64,000 nt of DNA, from contig JAPFFF010000058.1 of assembly GCA_039105265.1 (NCBI GenBank), positions 868,001 to 932,000 of the forward strand, in the 5' to 3' direction. Numbering within the stretch: the first letter of the stretch is position 1; each line of letters begins with the position of its first letter. Under the pieces are notes generated by a model. It ran no database searches, was not told where the DNA came from, and worked only from the letters and a program-made list of their open reading frames with translations. A program made the translations under genes and the position numbers. Shown piece by piece: positions 30,356 through 40,184 of the stretch. The DNA comes from Tritrichomonas musculus (Eukaryota > Parabasalia > Tritrichomonadida > Tritrichomonadidae).

Positions 30356-31454
30356 ACTTGGTTGTCAGAAAAATTATTTTAACATTTTCAACAATCATAA
30401 AGAATTTCATTGTATAAAACAAACAACAACTCAATATATTTCGATAGTCAACCAAATTGTTTGAACTAAAAGTGTTTTTTGAAAGATTATTTTTTTTGAC
30501 AACCTAAATCATACTTCATATTTTTTTCTTTAATGGTAAAAAACTTTTTGTTTAATATAACTATTCAATACATTACCTAAAATTTAAAAAAAAAAAAAAT
30601 TCAGAAATTAATTATTATAATAATTCCCAATGAATTGATTGTATTTTATAAATTTTAGCAAAGTATGCATATTGTTTTTCTGTTTTTATCTTTAATTTAG
30701 AGTTAAACTATGCCAAATCAATAAAATGGCCAATTTAGATAAAATGATCATCACCTAAAAATTTATGAGATGAAATTAAATCAAAAATTCTATACAATAT
30801 CTAAATAAATATATATTTCATTAGGATCTATCAGAAGACTTTGAATGTTTTTTTTACAACATATAATATGTTAATATGCAGAAAATATTTTCACTGTAGA
30901 ACAAAATTAATTAAAAAAAATATAAATTTAGGATTTGCTAATTTTATATTAATTATAATAATTCTTTTATGAGGTATAATGTAAAAGATATAACTATTTT
31001 TTTTCACCTGTTAAAAAATGTAAACGGTATTGGAGGGGGTTTTATTTATTTTTTTTTAAAAAGTGAAGTGTTCTCTCTCCCAATCAGACGAGACTATATA
31101 TTTTTTTACAATTTTTTAAAAAACTTATCAATTACTTAAATCAAATATTAAAAAAATTGTATGTTGCTAAACTTATTGGATTATTCATTAAAATTTATAC
31201 AAAATAAAAAATTTTGATAGAAAAAATATGAATCCAACTTTTTGAGATTTTTTCATTTCTGAGATCTCACAGAATATCTATTGATTCTTTTGAAAATTTC
31301 TATTGTTAAAATTGTGGGAAATATTATAAAAACTTTGAATGTCCAGATTCACTATAGAAATTTTTGAAAAAATGAATAATTTCAGAAATAAAGATATCTT
31401 TAATCATAGCTTCGAAATAAAATCAAAAAGAAAGAGTAATTTAATTTAATATGA
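30356..31454. other. AT-rich intergenic, no gene seen
   Basis: No gene recognised. An inverted form of the AAAACCCCCTCC string seen at 15993-16004 lies near 31030 (GGAGGGGGTTTT), which may mark another element end. Confidence 0.4.
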
Positions 31455-32408
31455 TTAAAATCCATCAAAATGAGGCATATCTTCTGTAGCAATAACATCC
31501 ATAATCAATGATGGATCTGAATAATCAGCAAAGTTGCTTGAGTCACCTTCATCTTCAACTATTGGAACAAGAGGTGCTTGATATCTGTGATTATAAACTT
31601 TATTCCAATCAATTCCTTGGAACCATTGATGATCCATAATTTCTTTGGCGCCAATTGCTGTGCAACCTAGCCGCTTTGATGGATCTACTTGAAGCAGACC
31701 TTGTATTAAACTTTTAGTAATTGGATCAATAGTGCTTGGAAAGTAAACTTGACCTCTACAGATTTTTGAATACATTTGATTTTCATTATCATCAACAAAA
31801 GGAGTTTGACCAACAAGAAATTCATAAATTAAGATTCCATATGACCACCAATCACTACAGAATGATGCACCTTCACCACGAATAACTTCTGGCGCGAGAT
31901 ATTCTGGTGTGCCGCAAAGAGTATAAGTTCGATCAGTAATCTGTTTAGCGAAACCAAAATCAATGAATTTTATATGGCCATCAGCCGAAAAAACGAGGTT
32001 TTCAGGCTTTAAATCTCGATATACTAAGTTATGATTTTGAAGCATCTGGAAAACTAGTAGAATTTCAGCTGCATAGAAACGAGTAACATCTAAATCGAAA
32101 TATTGCATAGTTCGAAGATGGGAAAACACTTCGCCACCTGCAATATATTCTTGAACAAGATAGAGGTTTTTAGAGTCTTGAAATGTTCCGTAGAGAGCAA
32201 CAACATTTGGATGTTGAACCATTCTGAGAATTTCGACTTCACTTTGGACGTGCTCAAGTTGGTTTAATTCGACAACGCGTTTTTTGCTCATAACTTTCAA
32301 AACACAATATTTCTGGGTAGGGGTGTGAAAACAGAGTTCGACATGTGAAAAAGAGCCAACACCAATTGTTCTGACGATATTGAATTGCGAAAGTTCGAAG
32401 TTCTGCAT
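31455..32408 (-). CDS. PKA-like AGC protein kinase catalytic subunit
   Basis: This 317-residue Ser/Thr kinase resembles the cAMP-dependent protein kinase catalytic subunit. The glycine loop is GVGSFS (16-21), then Lys38 in VLKVM, Glu57 in the C-helix, catalytic loop YRDLKPEN with Asp132, and DFGFAK with Asp150. The activation loop TYTLCGTPEY (161-170) places Thr163 where PKA has its PDK1-phosphorylated Thr197. The protein ends HFDGF, an F-x-x-F C-terminal motif as in PKA, which docks on the N-lobe and binds PDK1. The length is close to PKA (about 350) with a short N-tail. There is no leader; ATG at 32408 is the first start. Without a regulatory subunit in view, cAMP control is inferred from family only. 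Confidence 0.9.
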   Translation of the reverse strand: MQNFELSQFNIVRTIGVGSFSHVELCFHTPTQKYCVLKVMSKKRVVELNQLEHVQSEVEILRMVQHPNVVALYGTFQDSKNLYLVQEYIAGGEVFSHLRTMQYFDLDVTRFYAAEILLVFQMLQNHNLVYRDLKPENLVFSADGHIKFIDFGFAKQITDRTYTLCGTPEYLAPEVIRGEGASFCSDWWSYGILIYEFLVGQTPFVDDNENQMYSKICRGQVYFPSTIDPITKSLIQGLLQVDPSKRLGCTAIGAKEIMDHQWFQGIDWNKVYNHRYQAPLVPIVEDEGDSSNFADYSDPSLIMDVIATEDMPHFDGF

Positions 32409-32783
32409 TAAGGCAGATTTTAACGTTCAACTAAATTTTTTAAAGATTAAGTATTGACTTGTCAGATTTATGAAGGTTATTCATCTTATTACCCTCTATT
32501 GATATTTGAAGGTAAAATTTTCACCATAACAATTCTAATTCAAAACTTTGAAAGATGAAAATTTGTTAATTCAATTTCAAAAAACTATGAACCTATATAA
32601 AATGAAAAAATATAAAACAGTTTAAACATTTATTTGAATATCGCCGATAATTTTTAATACTTAATTTATAAAATTGAATATAATGAAAAATTATTTCTGA
32701 CCAAATATTCTTTGTACCATTTGACAATTTAAAATAAACCACCTAAAAGGCCAATTTTTTAAAAAGCTGAGTTAATATTGTTA

Positions 32784-32793
32784 CAAACCGTTA
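32784..32793 (+). promoter_or_regulatory. CAAACCGTTA motif upstream of the ENTH gene
   Basis: The same 10-mer occurs at 53366-53375, 12 bp before the glucosidase II gene, and ACCGTTA also lies before the coiled-coil gene (37795-37801, minus strand). The core fits a Myb recognition site (C-N-GTT-R). Confidence 0.35.
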
Positions 32794-32805
32794 CGATTGA
32801 ATTTC

Positions 32806-32810
32806 TCATT
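32806..32810 (+). promoter_or_regulatory. Initiator-like TCATT before the ENTH gene
   Basis: TCATTCATA ends just before the ATG at 32815 and fits TCA-Y-(T/A). It also argues against the upstream TTG-initiated reading. Confidence 0.5.
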
Positions 32811-32814
32811 CATA

Positions 32815-34248
32815 ATGAAGGTTCTTCAGCTCGCCAAGGAAACTTCAAGAAAAGTTAAATATGCTGTTACCCGTAAATCAGACGCAGAAAAAGCTGCCCT
32901 TGAAGCAACAAACGATGATAAATGGGGACCTGCTAATACCCAAATGCAAGAAATTTGTAGAATGTGCAACAATTACAAAGATTGCGAAGACATTAAAAGA
33001 ACAATCTGGGAACGTATGGGAGATGTCGAAAATGTACGCCATGTTCAAAAATCTCTTCTTCTTCTTGAATATCTTATCAGGAATGGTCCTGAATCTTTCC
33101 GTTCAGACACAAGAGCAATGTCAGGCCAATTACAATCACTCACATATCTTAGAAACAATGATGTTGGTGAAAAGGCTGCTCTTGAAGCTGTCATTAGAAA
33201 GAAAGCAGAAGATATTTTAAATCTAGTTAATGACAATGACTTATATAAAATGGAACGCGATAAAGCTCAAAAGCTCAAAGCCTCTCTTACTTCAGTCACT
33301 AATGATGGATATGGAAGTTCGTATGCTTCGTCAACTTACGATTACGACTACAACAATAATTATGGAAATAGCTACGGCAATAGCTATGGAAATAGTTACG
33401 GTAATTCTGGTTATAACGATAACTATTCTAACAATTATGGCTCTTCTAATAGAAATACTAGCTATGGATCTTCAAATAGAAATACAAGTTATGGATCAGC
33501 AAATAATGCAAATAATAATGATGATGAATACGAATATGAAGACGAAAATCAAAACCAAAATCAGCAACCTCAACAAAATCAACAATCATTAAGACAACCA
33601 AGACAAGCTCAATTTAATCCTTTCCAACCACAACAACAGCAGCAACCACAACAGCAACAACAAAACAACTTTAATCCATTCCAGAATCAACAACAACAAC
33701 AACCACAACAACAACAAAATAACTTTAATCCATTCCAGAATCAGCAACAACAGCCACAACAAAATAACTTTAATCCATACCAAAATCAACAACAACAACC
33801 ACCACAGCAACAATATCAACAACCATCAACAGCAGACGATTTACTTGGCTTTAATAATATACCGACACAACCACCAGCACAACAGCAAAGACCACAACAA
33901 CAGATGAATGCTGACAATTTCTTATTTGGTGGCCAACCTCAAGCACAACAACCATACCAGCAACAACAACAATTCGGCCAGCCACAACAATATGGTCAGC
34001 CACAACAATTTAACCAACCACAACAATATGGCCAACCTCAACAGAACCAACAGAACAACCAAATGGACTTCCTTGATTTAAGTTCTGTTCCATCATCTTC
34101 TCCACAAAATAATCAAGCTCAGCAAAATCAGCAACAAAAGAAACCAGGAATGCTTGATGAGTTTGGTGACTTAGTTAATTTGGATCTTAGAGGCAATCAA
34201 AAACCAAAACAACTTGGTAGAGCTGGAAATCAACAACTTGGCTATTAA
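32815..34248 (+). CDS. Epsin-type ENTH-domain protein
   Basis: This 477-residue endocytic adaptor starts at the ATG at 32815; an upstream in-frame TTG is not a credible start. Residues 1 to about 150 form an ENTH domain: SDAEKAALEATNDDKWGPAN near the start, then DIKRTIWERMGDVENVRHVQ and SLLLLEYLIRNGPESF, the family's K-x-L-x-LLEYLI-x-G core. It binds PI(4,5)P2 membranes. A Tyr/Asn/Gly-rich part (about 165-235) and a long Gln/Pro/Asn-rich tail follow. The tail holds three NPF tripeptides in FNPFQ, which bind EH domains, plus DDLLGF and MDFLDLSS, possible clathrin or adaptor-binding boxes. Layout as in epsin, without a clear ubiquitin-interacting motif. The CAA-repeat DNA of the tail is prone to length change. 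Confidence 0.9.
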   Translation: MKVLQLAKETSRKVKYAVTRKSDAEKAALEATNDDKWGPANTQMQEICRMCNNYKDCEDIKRTIWERMGDVENVRHVQKSLLLLEYLIRNGPESFRSDTRAMSGQLQSLTYLRNNDVGEKAALEAVIRKKAEDILNLVNDNDLYKMERDKAQKLKASLTSVTNDGYGSSYASSTYDYDYNNNYGNSYGNSYGNSYGNSGYNDNYSNNYGSSNRNTSYGSSNRNTSYGSANNANNNDDEYEYEDENQNQNQQPQQNQQSLRQPRQAQFNPFQPQQQQQPQQQQQNNFNPFQNQQQQQPQQQQNNFNPFQNQQQQPQQNNFNPYQNQQQQPPQQQYQQPSTADDLLGFNNIPTQPPAQQQRPQQQMNADNFLFGGQPQAQQPYQQQQQFGQPQQYGQPQQFNQPQQYGQPQQNQQNNQMDFLDLSSVPSSSPQNNQAQQNQQQKKPGMLDEFGDLVNLDLRGNQKPKQLGRAGNQQLGY

Positions 34249-34389
34249 AAGTTTAAATAATTAAAAGTAAGAAATTTTGTATTTTATCCTTTTTTATATC
34301 TATTTTCCCAATTACTTTTTAACATTGTACAAATAAGGCACAATTTTGATCTAACTGCAGATTACTTGGGAAAGGTTACCACTAGAAAT

Positions 34390-34745
34390 TTAAGGTTCTC
34401 CTTTCAAATTCAATAGATTAAATTCAATTAGACTTCACAAATAAAAAATGCATAAATATCGTCTTTAAAAACGAATTAAAATATAATATTTACGCAGATA
34501 TATATTTTAAATTATTAAATAAAAACATTTTCATGATATCTTATCGATTTTATTTTTTTTACAGATTGAAATCATAAAATTAAAAAATCGATAAAAAATA
34601 GAAAAAAATAAGATTTAATCGTTAAGGTCAAATTTTTATATTTTTAACCAAAACTTTTTCCGAAAAATGCTCTATTGAATTATATATTCTATGAGTTAAT
34701 TCAATATTGAATAATTTACATTTTTTTAGGGAAGGAGAACCTTAA
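34390..34745. mobile_element. TTAA-type miniature, copy 1
   Basis: Ends TTAAGGTTCTCCTT (34390) and AAGGAGAACCTTAA (34745) form a perfect 14-bp inverted pair if TTAA is included. The core is 348 bp. TTAA at both ends suggests TTAA target duplication as in piggyBac or Kolobok elements. It matches copy 2 at 38201-38555 along its whole length with many point differences (roughly 85% by eye). No coding capacity. It lies between the converging ENTH and DJ-1 genes. Confidence 0.8.
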
Positions 34746-34793
34746 AAAAAAAATGTGTAAAAAAAAAAAATAACAGCTAGTTATTTAATTAAA

Positions 34794-35360
34794 TTAGTCA
34801 ACAACAAGCATTGCTTCTTGGACTTTTTGAGCTTTTTCTTTTCCGAAGAGAGCTTCTGCAACTGCGAGTCCAAAAAGTATAGCAGTTCCAGGTCCTCTTG
34901 AAGTAATTAATTTTCCATCAACACAAACCTTATCTTCAACTTTAGTTCCTCCGTTCTCTGTGATTTTATCATCAAATCCAGGATATGAACAAGCACGTTT
35001 ACCCCTAACAACTTTGCATGCATCTGCAAGAACAACACCAGGGGATGCACATATTGCAGCAACAATTTTATTGTTTTTCACATGGTTCTTAACAGATTCT
35101 ACAACCTTGACATCTTGAGCTAAGTTTGTAGCACCTGGAAGCCCACCTGGTAAAACGATTGCATCAAAAAGAGATTTATCAAGTTCATTGAAATTTTTAT
35201 CAGCATGGATTGAAATTCCATGGCATCCTTCAACTGTCAAGGTTCTTGAACCAACTGCAGCATAGATCACTTGAGCGCCAGCTCTGCGTAAAATATCAGC
35301 TGGGGCTGCAGCTTCTAATGGCTCAAATCCTGGAGCAAGAAGAATAACTACTTTCTTCAT
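34794..35360 (-). CDS. DJ-1/PfpI-family protein
   Basis: This 188-residue DJ-1/ThiJ/PfpI protein probably acts in protection against oxidative or glycation damage (glyoxalase III or deglycase-type activity is reported for relatives). Landmarks: APGFEPLEAAAPAD at the first strand, with E16 in the place of DJ-1 Glu18; IVLPGGLPGA (68-77) as the family loop; AAICASPGVVLAD with nucleophile Cys104 (DJ-1 Cys106); SYPGFDD (125-131); and a C-terminal helix ALFGKEKAQKVQ. The length is almost that of human DJ-1 (189). No targeting sequence, so cytosolic. ATG at 35360 follows an initiator-like TCACTTC by 8 bp. The family call is secure; the substrate is not known. Confidence 0.9.
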   Translation of the reverse strand: MKKVVILLAPGFEPLEAAAPADILRRAGAQVIYAAVGSRTLTVEGCHGISIHADKNFNELDKSLFDAIVLPGGLPGATNLAQDVKVVESVKNHVKNNKIVAAICASPGVVLADACKVVRGKRACSYPGFDDKITENGGTKVEDKVCVDGKLITSRGPGTAILFGLAVAEALFGKEKAQKVQEAMLVVD

Positions 35361-35368
35361 TTTAATAT

Positions 35369-35375
35369 GAAGTGA
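35369..35375 (-). promoter_or_regulatory. Initiator-like TCACTTC before the DJ-1 gene
   Basis: On the minus strand TCACTTC ends 8 bp before the ATG at 35360; it fits TCA-Y-(T/A). Confidence 0.45.
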
Positions 35376-35593
35376 AGCGATTATTTTACAATGAAGGTTA
35401 TTAAAATTGAAAAAGTTTTTGACAGTTTTTACAATTTGAATAATACATATTAGTTTCTATCTGTCAATCAGTCTTTTGGTTAAAGGATTGATGACAATCA
35501 ACCCCATTTTAAATAAAACAGAATATTGAAACATTTAATAGCAAAAATAGAGTTTTATAATATTTGTCTTTAAGAAATATATATAAATATCAT

Positions 35594-36169
35594 TCAGATA
35601 AGAAGGCAGCAACTTGACTTTTTTTCTTCAATTTTGCCGTCATATGGATCTGTTGTATGATCAAGCTCTTGACCAGAAATAATCTTGTAAAATTCCCAAT
35701 ATTCAAGTTCTTTCTTTGATTTGCCAAGTTCTACTTTACACCTATTTTGAAAATCTTCTTTTGTCATTTCCATTCCTTGCAAAGCCTTTAAGCATGCTGC
35801 AAGTTCGTCGAAACTGACTTTACGTGATTTATCTTTATCTGCAGCACGAAAGATCATTTTTGTTTGCCATTTAAAGTCTTTTGCACGTCTGGAGTTGATA
35901 AAATCACAAATTTCGTTTGCGTTAACTGAATGTGTTCCATCCATATCCATACCATCGAAATAAATTCTGACTTGATCAGCGGTAAGATCTTCTAGGTCTG
36001 TTTCTTTGATGTCATCAGGCGTAAAATCTTCTAAGTTAACATTAGGAAGTGCTTTAAGAAAATGCATAAATTCATCATATTCTAGTGTTCCATTTCCACT
36101 TTTATCATAGTGTAAGACAAGCTTTCTGACTCCTTCCCTTTCGGCATCTGTAAGTGGTTGATCAGACAT
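35594..36169 (-). CDS. EF-hand protein with C-terminal CaaX box
   Basis: This 191-residue calcium-binding protein has three canonical EF-hand loops: D22-E33 (DKSGNGTLEYDE), D75-E86 (DMDGTHSVNANE) and D111-E122 (DKDKSRKVSFDE). All have acidic or oxygen ligands at positions 1, 3, 5 and 12. A fourth degenerate hand may lie near KELEYWEFYKI (about 153-163). The C-terminus SSCCLLI ends in a CaaX box (CLLI) with a second Cys before it, which predicts geranylgeranylation plus possible palmitoylation and so membrane attachment. Trichomonad EF-hand proteins form a large family; no partner is evident. ATG at 36169 has TCATTT 8 bp upstream. Confidence 0.9.
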   Translation of the reverse strand: MSDQPLTDAEREGVRKLVLHYDKSGNGTLEYDEFMHFLKALPNVNLEDFTPDDIKETDLEDLTADQVRIYFDGMDMDGTHSVNANEICDFINSRRAKDFKWQTKMIFRAADKDKSRKVSFDELAACLKALQGMEMTKEDFQNRCKVELGKSKKELEYWEFYKIISGQELDHTTDPYDGKIEEKKSSCCLLI

Positions 36170-36177
36170 GATTATAA

Positions 36178-36183
36178 AAATGA
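36178..36183 (-). promoter_or_regulatory. Initiator-like TCATTT before the EF-hand gene
   Basis: Minus-strand TCATTT ends 8 bp before the ATG at 36169; AACGTTA lies further upstream at 36223-36229. Confidence 0.45.
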
Positions 36184-36948
36184 TATGATTTTTCTCAAAC
36201 GTCTAAATACAATTTTTGTTTTTAACGTTCCCAATAGAAAATTCAATGTTCATTCAACTTTTTATTTTAGTTGCATTTAATAAGAAAATAACACTTATAT
36301 GCATTTTAATACAAAAATAAAATAATATCTTTCATTACATCAGTAATTGAGAGATCTGAAAATTTGAATACAATTTTAACAATTTTTTCAAATTAACCAT
36401 AATTCTATCAAATTTAAATTTGAAAACTGTAATTCAGAAGTCTTTTATTATTCATTTTTTTTATAACTTATTTATAATGAACATTGCTGTTTTTTATAAT
36501 TTATCATGAAAAAAATATTGTGCGATATAAATAGAGCAATTCATATTTATATCGTAATTTCTGAGAAATTATCTTAAATAAGTATATTAGAATTTATTTA
36601 TATATGTCAGCAATTAAAAAAAAATAGACAATAAATGCTTCTGCTTATAAAAAAAAAAAAAAAAAAAAAATACTAAAATATAGCAAGCCATAAGGACCAT
36701 TAAATACAAATTATAATATGAAAAATATGCATATTAAATCATATAACAAGAAAAGAGTGAGACACTTTTTATAATAATATCTGAAAAAAAATTAAATTTT
36801 TGATATTAATATTCAAATTTAAAGACTTGATTTATCTCAATTACATTAAGTTAATATGAATACAATAATTTTCTTTTAAAATAAAAAAATAAAAACAAAA
36901 ATTTAAAATCTGGATTTATTTCTGAAAAATACTCAAATATTAATTTAT
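36184..36948. other. AT-rich intergenic
   Basis: Holds the promoter of the EF-hand gene and the 3' end of the coiled-coil gene. Contains a 22-bp A-run near 36649-36670. Nothing else seen. Confidence 0.4.
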
Positions 36949-37767
36949 TTAGTCGTATTGAAGCTTTCTGTTCATACCGTTTTCAGCCGCCTTCTTTCTC
37001 ACAAAGTTGGTGAGGCGATTGGAAATTTCACTTTGAAGTTCGATCTTTTTAACCTTTTTATTGGTTTCATTAATTGCAGCAAGAAGTAATCTTTGCACAA
37101 CAACAGATGTATTTTTTTGTATATTGACAATTTCATCTACTCTCTTAGAGTTTAGAGAGTCGATTCCTTTCTTAAGACGTGTTTCAAGCACATCAATTTC
37201 TGTTCCAAATTGAATGAAGAGTTGTTCAACTCTTTTTTGATATTTCGCTTGCGCTTTTTTGATTTGCTCTTCTGTTTCTGCTGCGTGGATTTCGTCTGCT
37301 TCATTATCGACTTTCATTGCGCGCTCGAAATCTCCTTGATCGGCGTAAACAGTTGCTAAACGCCTTAATTCAAGAACTGTAGATGATTCACGACGATCTT
37401 CCCTAATAAGATCAGACTCTTTCTGGAATTCAACATCTGTTAAACTTTTAAGCTGCCTTTCTTTCATTTCTGCAAAAGAATCATCTATTGTTAGTCTGAG
37501 TAAATCTTCATTTTTTTTGAATTCTTCAATAATCTGCTCAATACTATCTCGATGAAGTGAAAACGCGTCATTTAGATCTTTGTTTAATTTCTTTTCTACA
37601 GTATTAATCGCAGTGTCAATTTCTGATGAAGACCTTTCTTTTATGATTTTATCAATTGCTTGACTTTTTGCAAAAGTTCGCTTCTTATTTGATTCTTTTA
37701 AGTCACGTCTGAGTTCAATAATATCACATTCGTGATAGTGCTGAATCTCTTCAGGAGTCAGCGCCAT
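36949..37767 (-). CDS. Coiled-coil protein of unknown function
   Basis: This 272-residue protein is highly charged and predicted by eye to be almost wholly helical with heptad-like spacing, for example SEIDTAINTVEKKLNKDLND (about 48-67) and ERQLKSLTDVEFQKESDLIR (about 103-122). A short stretch, LRRLATVYADQGDFERAMKV (about 134-153), looks like a single TPR-type helical hairpin. The C-terminus is basic. There is no signal peptide or membrane span. It could be a cytoskeletal filament component, but I recognise no family. ACCGTTA lies about 28 bp before the ATG on the minus strand. Confidence 0.7.
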   Translation of the reverse strand: MALTPEEIQHYHECDIIELRRDLKESNKKRTFAKSQAIDKIIKERSSSEIDTAINTVEKKLNKDLNDAFSLHRDSIEQIIEEFKKNEDLLRLTIDDSFAEMKERQLKSLTDVEFQKESDLIREDRRESSTVLELRRLATVYADQGDFERAMKVDNEADEIHAAETEEQIKKAQAKYQKRVEQLFIQFGTEIDVLETRLKKGIDSLNSKRVDEIVNIQKNTSVVVQRLLLAAINETNKKVKKIELQSEISNRLTNFVRKKAAENGMNRKLQYD

Positions 37768-38200
37768 ATTAATTCTAAACGAATCAACTTCTTTTAACGG
37801 TCGTTTGAAAAATATTCTAGAAACAACATCAACTTGAATAATTCCGGGTTTTATATTCTTGATGATTCATGCTTTATTTTTGCTTCCAAATATGAAATAT
37901 TCATGCCATACTTGTCGATTTTATTGATTCAAAGGTATCTTTGATATTAGTTTATTAAATTTTTAATGACATTAAAATATTTTATCTATTTTGTAACATA
38001 AATTTCATTCAGTAATTCGTTAGTTTCACATGAATTTATGATATTTTAAATCTAATATTAAAATAATTCCTGTAAAACCAATATAAAAAATCAAATATAA
38101 AAAATATTTTATACTTACTAGATTATTCAACAGTATTTATTTCACTCAACTTGGATGAACCAAGATACATTGCTGGAAAATATATTATAAATAATTAAGT
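37768..38200. other. AT-rich intergenic
   Basis: Upstream of the coiled-coil gene. Only the ACCGTTA motif at 37795-37801 (minus strand) is noted. Confidence 0.4.
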
Positions 38201-38555
38201 TTAAGGTTCTCCTTTCAAATTTAAAAGAATAAATTCAATGAGATTTCACAAATAAAATATGCATAAATATCGTTTTTAAAAATAAATTAAAATATTAAAT
38301 TTATATAGATATATATTTCAAATGATTTGAAAATAATATTTTTATGAAATCTTATCGATTTTGTTTTTTTACAGATAGAAATCATAGAATTAAAAAATCA
38401 ATAAAATTTTGAATAAAATAAGATTTAATCGTTGAGGTCAATTTTTTTTATTTTTCACCAAAACTTTTTCCGAAAAATGCTCTATTGAATTATTTATTCT
38501 ATGAGTTGATTCAATATTGAATAATTTACATTTTTTTTGGGAAGGAGAACCTTAA
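38201..38555. mobile_element. TTAA-type miniature, copy 2
   Basis: Same family as 34390-34745: TTAAGGTTCTCCTT at the left (38201) and AAGGAGAACCTTAA at the right (38555), core 347 bp, no coding capacity. Confidence 0.8.
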
Positions 38556-38756
38556 TTTTATTATTAATTTTAAAATTTATCATAAAAAAAATCCCACTTA
38601 ATAAAAATCCACAATGATTCCATGTTTATAGGGCAATAGTAATACCATGTATTATATTTTGATATTATTGATAATGAATATCACAATTAAACAAAAAGTG
38701 TTTTCTGAGAAACGATAAGTCATAGAAAAATCAAACTTTTTCTGTCAATGATCGCT

Positions 38757-39984
38757 AAACTGGGAGTCAAAAGTCGGACCACTTTCAACCTTATATTGGC
38801 CTTTTGAGCGGTTATTTTATTTTTCGTCTTCTCAATTTAGAACACTTTTCCATTCAATTAATGGTCTGAGTTTTGATTCGTCTCAATTTTGCATTTTTCA
38901 ATGCAAAAAAAATAAAAAAATTGAATAAAAAGATTTTTTTATTGAATGAAAAATAAAAAAGATGAAAAGAAATGTCTTCCATCATTTAATCCAAGTAAGA
39001 ATTTGCTAAAAAGTGTTCCAAAATATCAGAGAAATTAAAATTTATATTTGCGCCTTTCCGATTGAATTAAAATTTTTTGAGAAATTTTCAAAATTATGTA
39101 ATATTTTGGTGCAAAATGGTTAAAAATAGAAAATATTGATAATTTTATGGAATAAATGAACAATTTGGAAATAGAAATCGTGATATTTAAAGAGAATTTC
39201 GCCAATATTTATTTTCTCCTAATTTTGGAAAAATGCGTTTTTTGAGATGTATCTTTTGTGTATTTTGAGATTTATTGCATTTTAGGCAATATATTATAAT
39301 ATTTTTTTTTTTTCAATCATCTTGCGGTAGTTGCGGTATTTTGGAAAGAAAATTTATCATATAATCAAATATTGTTGGCTGTGTTGTTGTATTAGATCAT
39401 CAAACTCTACAGCAGATGCATTTAGTTAAGCGACATTTTCAAACAAGAAGTTTTAATTATTCCAAATTCAAATTAAAACTCATTTATTCAATTTTTTTAA
39501 AATAAAAAACGAATATATACATGTATATATCAATTATTAAAATAGGATTTAGGATTTAAAATTAATATAATTAATTATATAATATTTATTTATAGCTAAT
39601 ATATGCAAAAAGCTTTTTATATATAAGATATTCATTTTTTAGCATTCAATTAAATTCTTACAGAAACAAATTTATAAAATATATTATTTAAAATAATAAA
39701 TAAATTAAATATTATCTATTTTTATATTTATAAATATATCAATAAAATTATATAATAATATAAACACTTTAATTATCTTATAAATTATAGGATATAATTA
39801 TTTTGAAAAAAAAAGATTTGAGATAAAAAAAGTAAGAAAATAAATTATCAAACACAGCCAAAATAAAACAGAAAAAATTAATTTGAGATAAAAAGTTCAA
39901 AATTTTAAAAAATGAAAGGAAAAAAATATGTCAGAGAAATTTGAAAGGAAAAATGGTGGTCTGCCTTTTGGTTTTAAGTTTAGA
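38757..39984. mobile_element. Possible degenerate TIR element
   Basis: CTAAACTGGGAGTC...GGACCAC at 38757-38784 and the inverted end of about 39957-39984 match at 21 of 28 positions. There is no clear target duplication. Inside it, TTGGCTGTGTT at 39375-39385 and its perfect inverse AACACAGCCAA at 39851-39861 could mark a second, nested element of 487 bp. Both calls are weak. Confidence 0.3.
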
Positions 39985-40184
39985 TGAAATATTTGAATAT
40001 TTATTCATTTATTTTTATAATTGAAAAATTAACTTTTTATTTTTTTTTGTTTAGCAAATAATCAAAACAGTACCTTCTTTGGATTTTATATAAAAAATGA
40101 CTAAAGGATAGTAAAACAGTAAATTGAACGATGCTTTTATATCATAATTTTTGAGAGTATTTTCGATCATGTCATTTAATTCAA
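39985..40184. other. Promoter region of the 1351-residue gene
   Basis: AT-rich. Contains GAACGAT near 40127 and TCATTTA at 40172-40178. Confidence 0.35.
40172..40176 (+). promoter_or_regulatory. Initiator-like TCATT
   Basis: Lies 8 bp before the ATG at 40185. An upstream ATG at 40170 overlaps it and would give only seven codons in another frame, so the start at 40185 is preferred. Confidence 0.45.

Larger units (their letters stand above)
32409..32814. other. Divergent promoter region, kinase and ENTH gene
   Basis: About 400 bp between two start codons. It holds TAACGTT 13 bp from the kinase ATG (minus-strand reading AACGTTA) and CAAACCGTTA about 20 bp from the ENTH ATG. Both contain a CGTTA core, possibly a Myb-type site. 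Confidence 0.4.

Noticed and set aside
32797-32814. Upstream TTG start for the ENTH protein
   Set aside because: TTG is not a usual start in these organisms; the ATG at 32815 follows an initiator-like TCATT and begins the conserved ENTH sequence.
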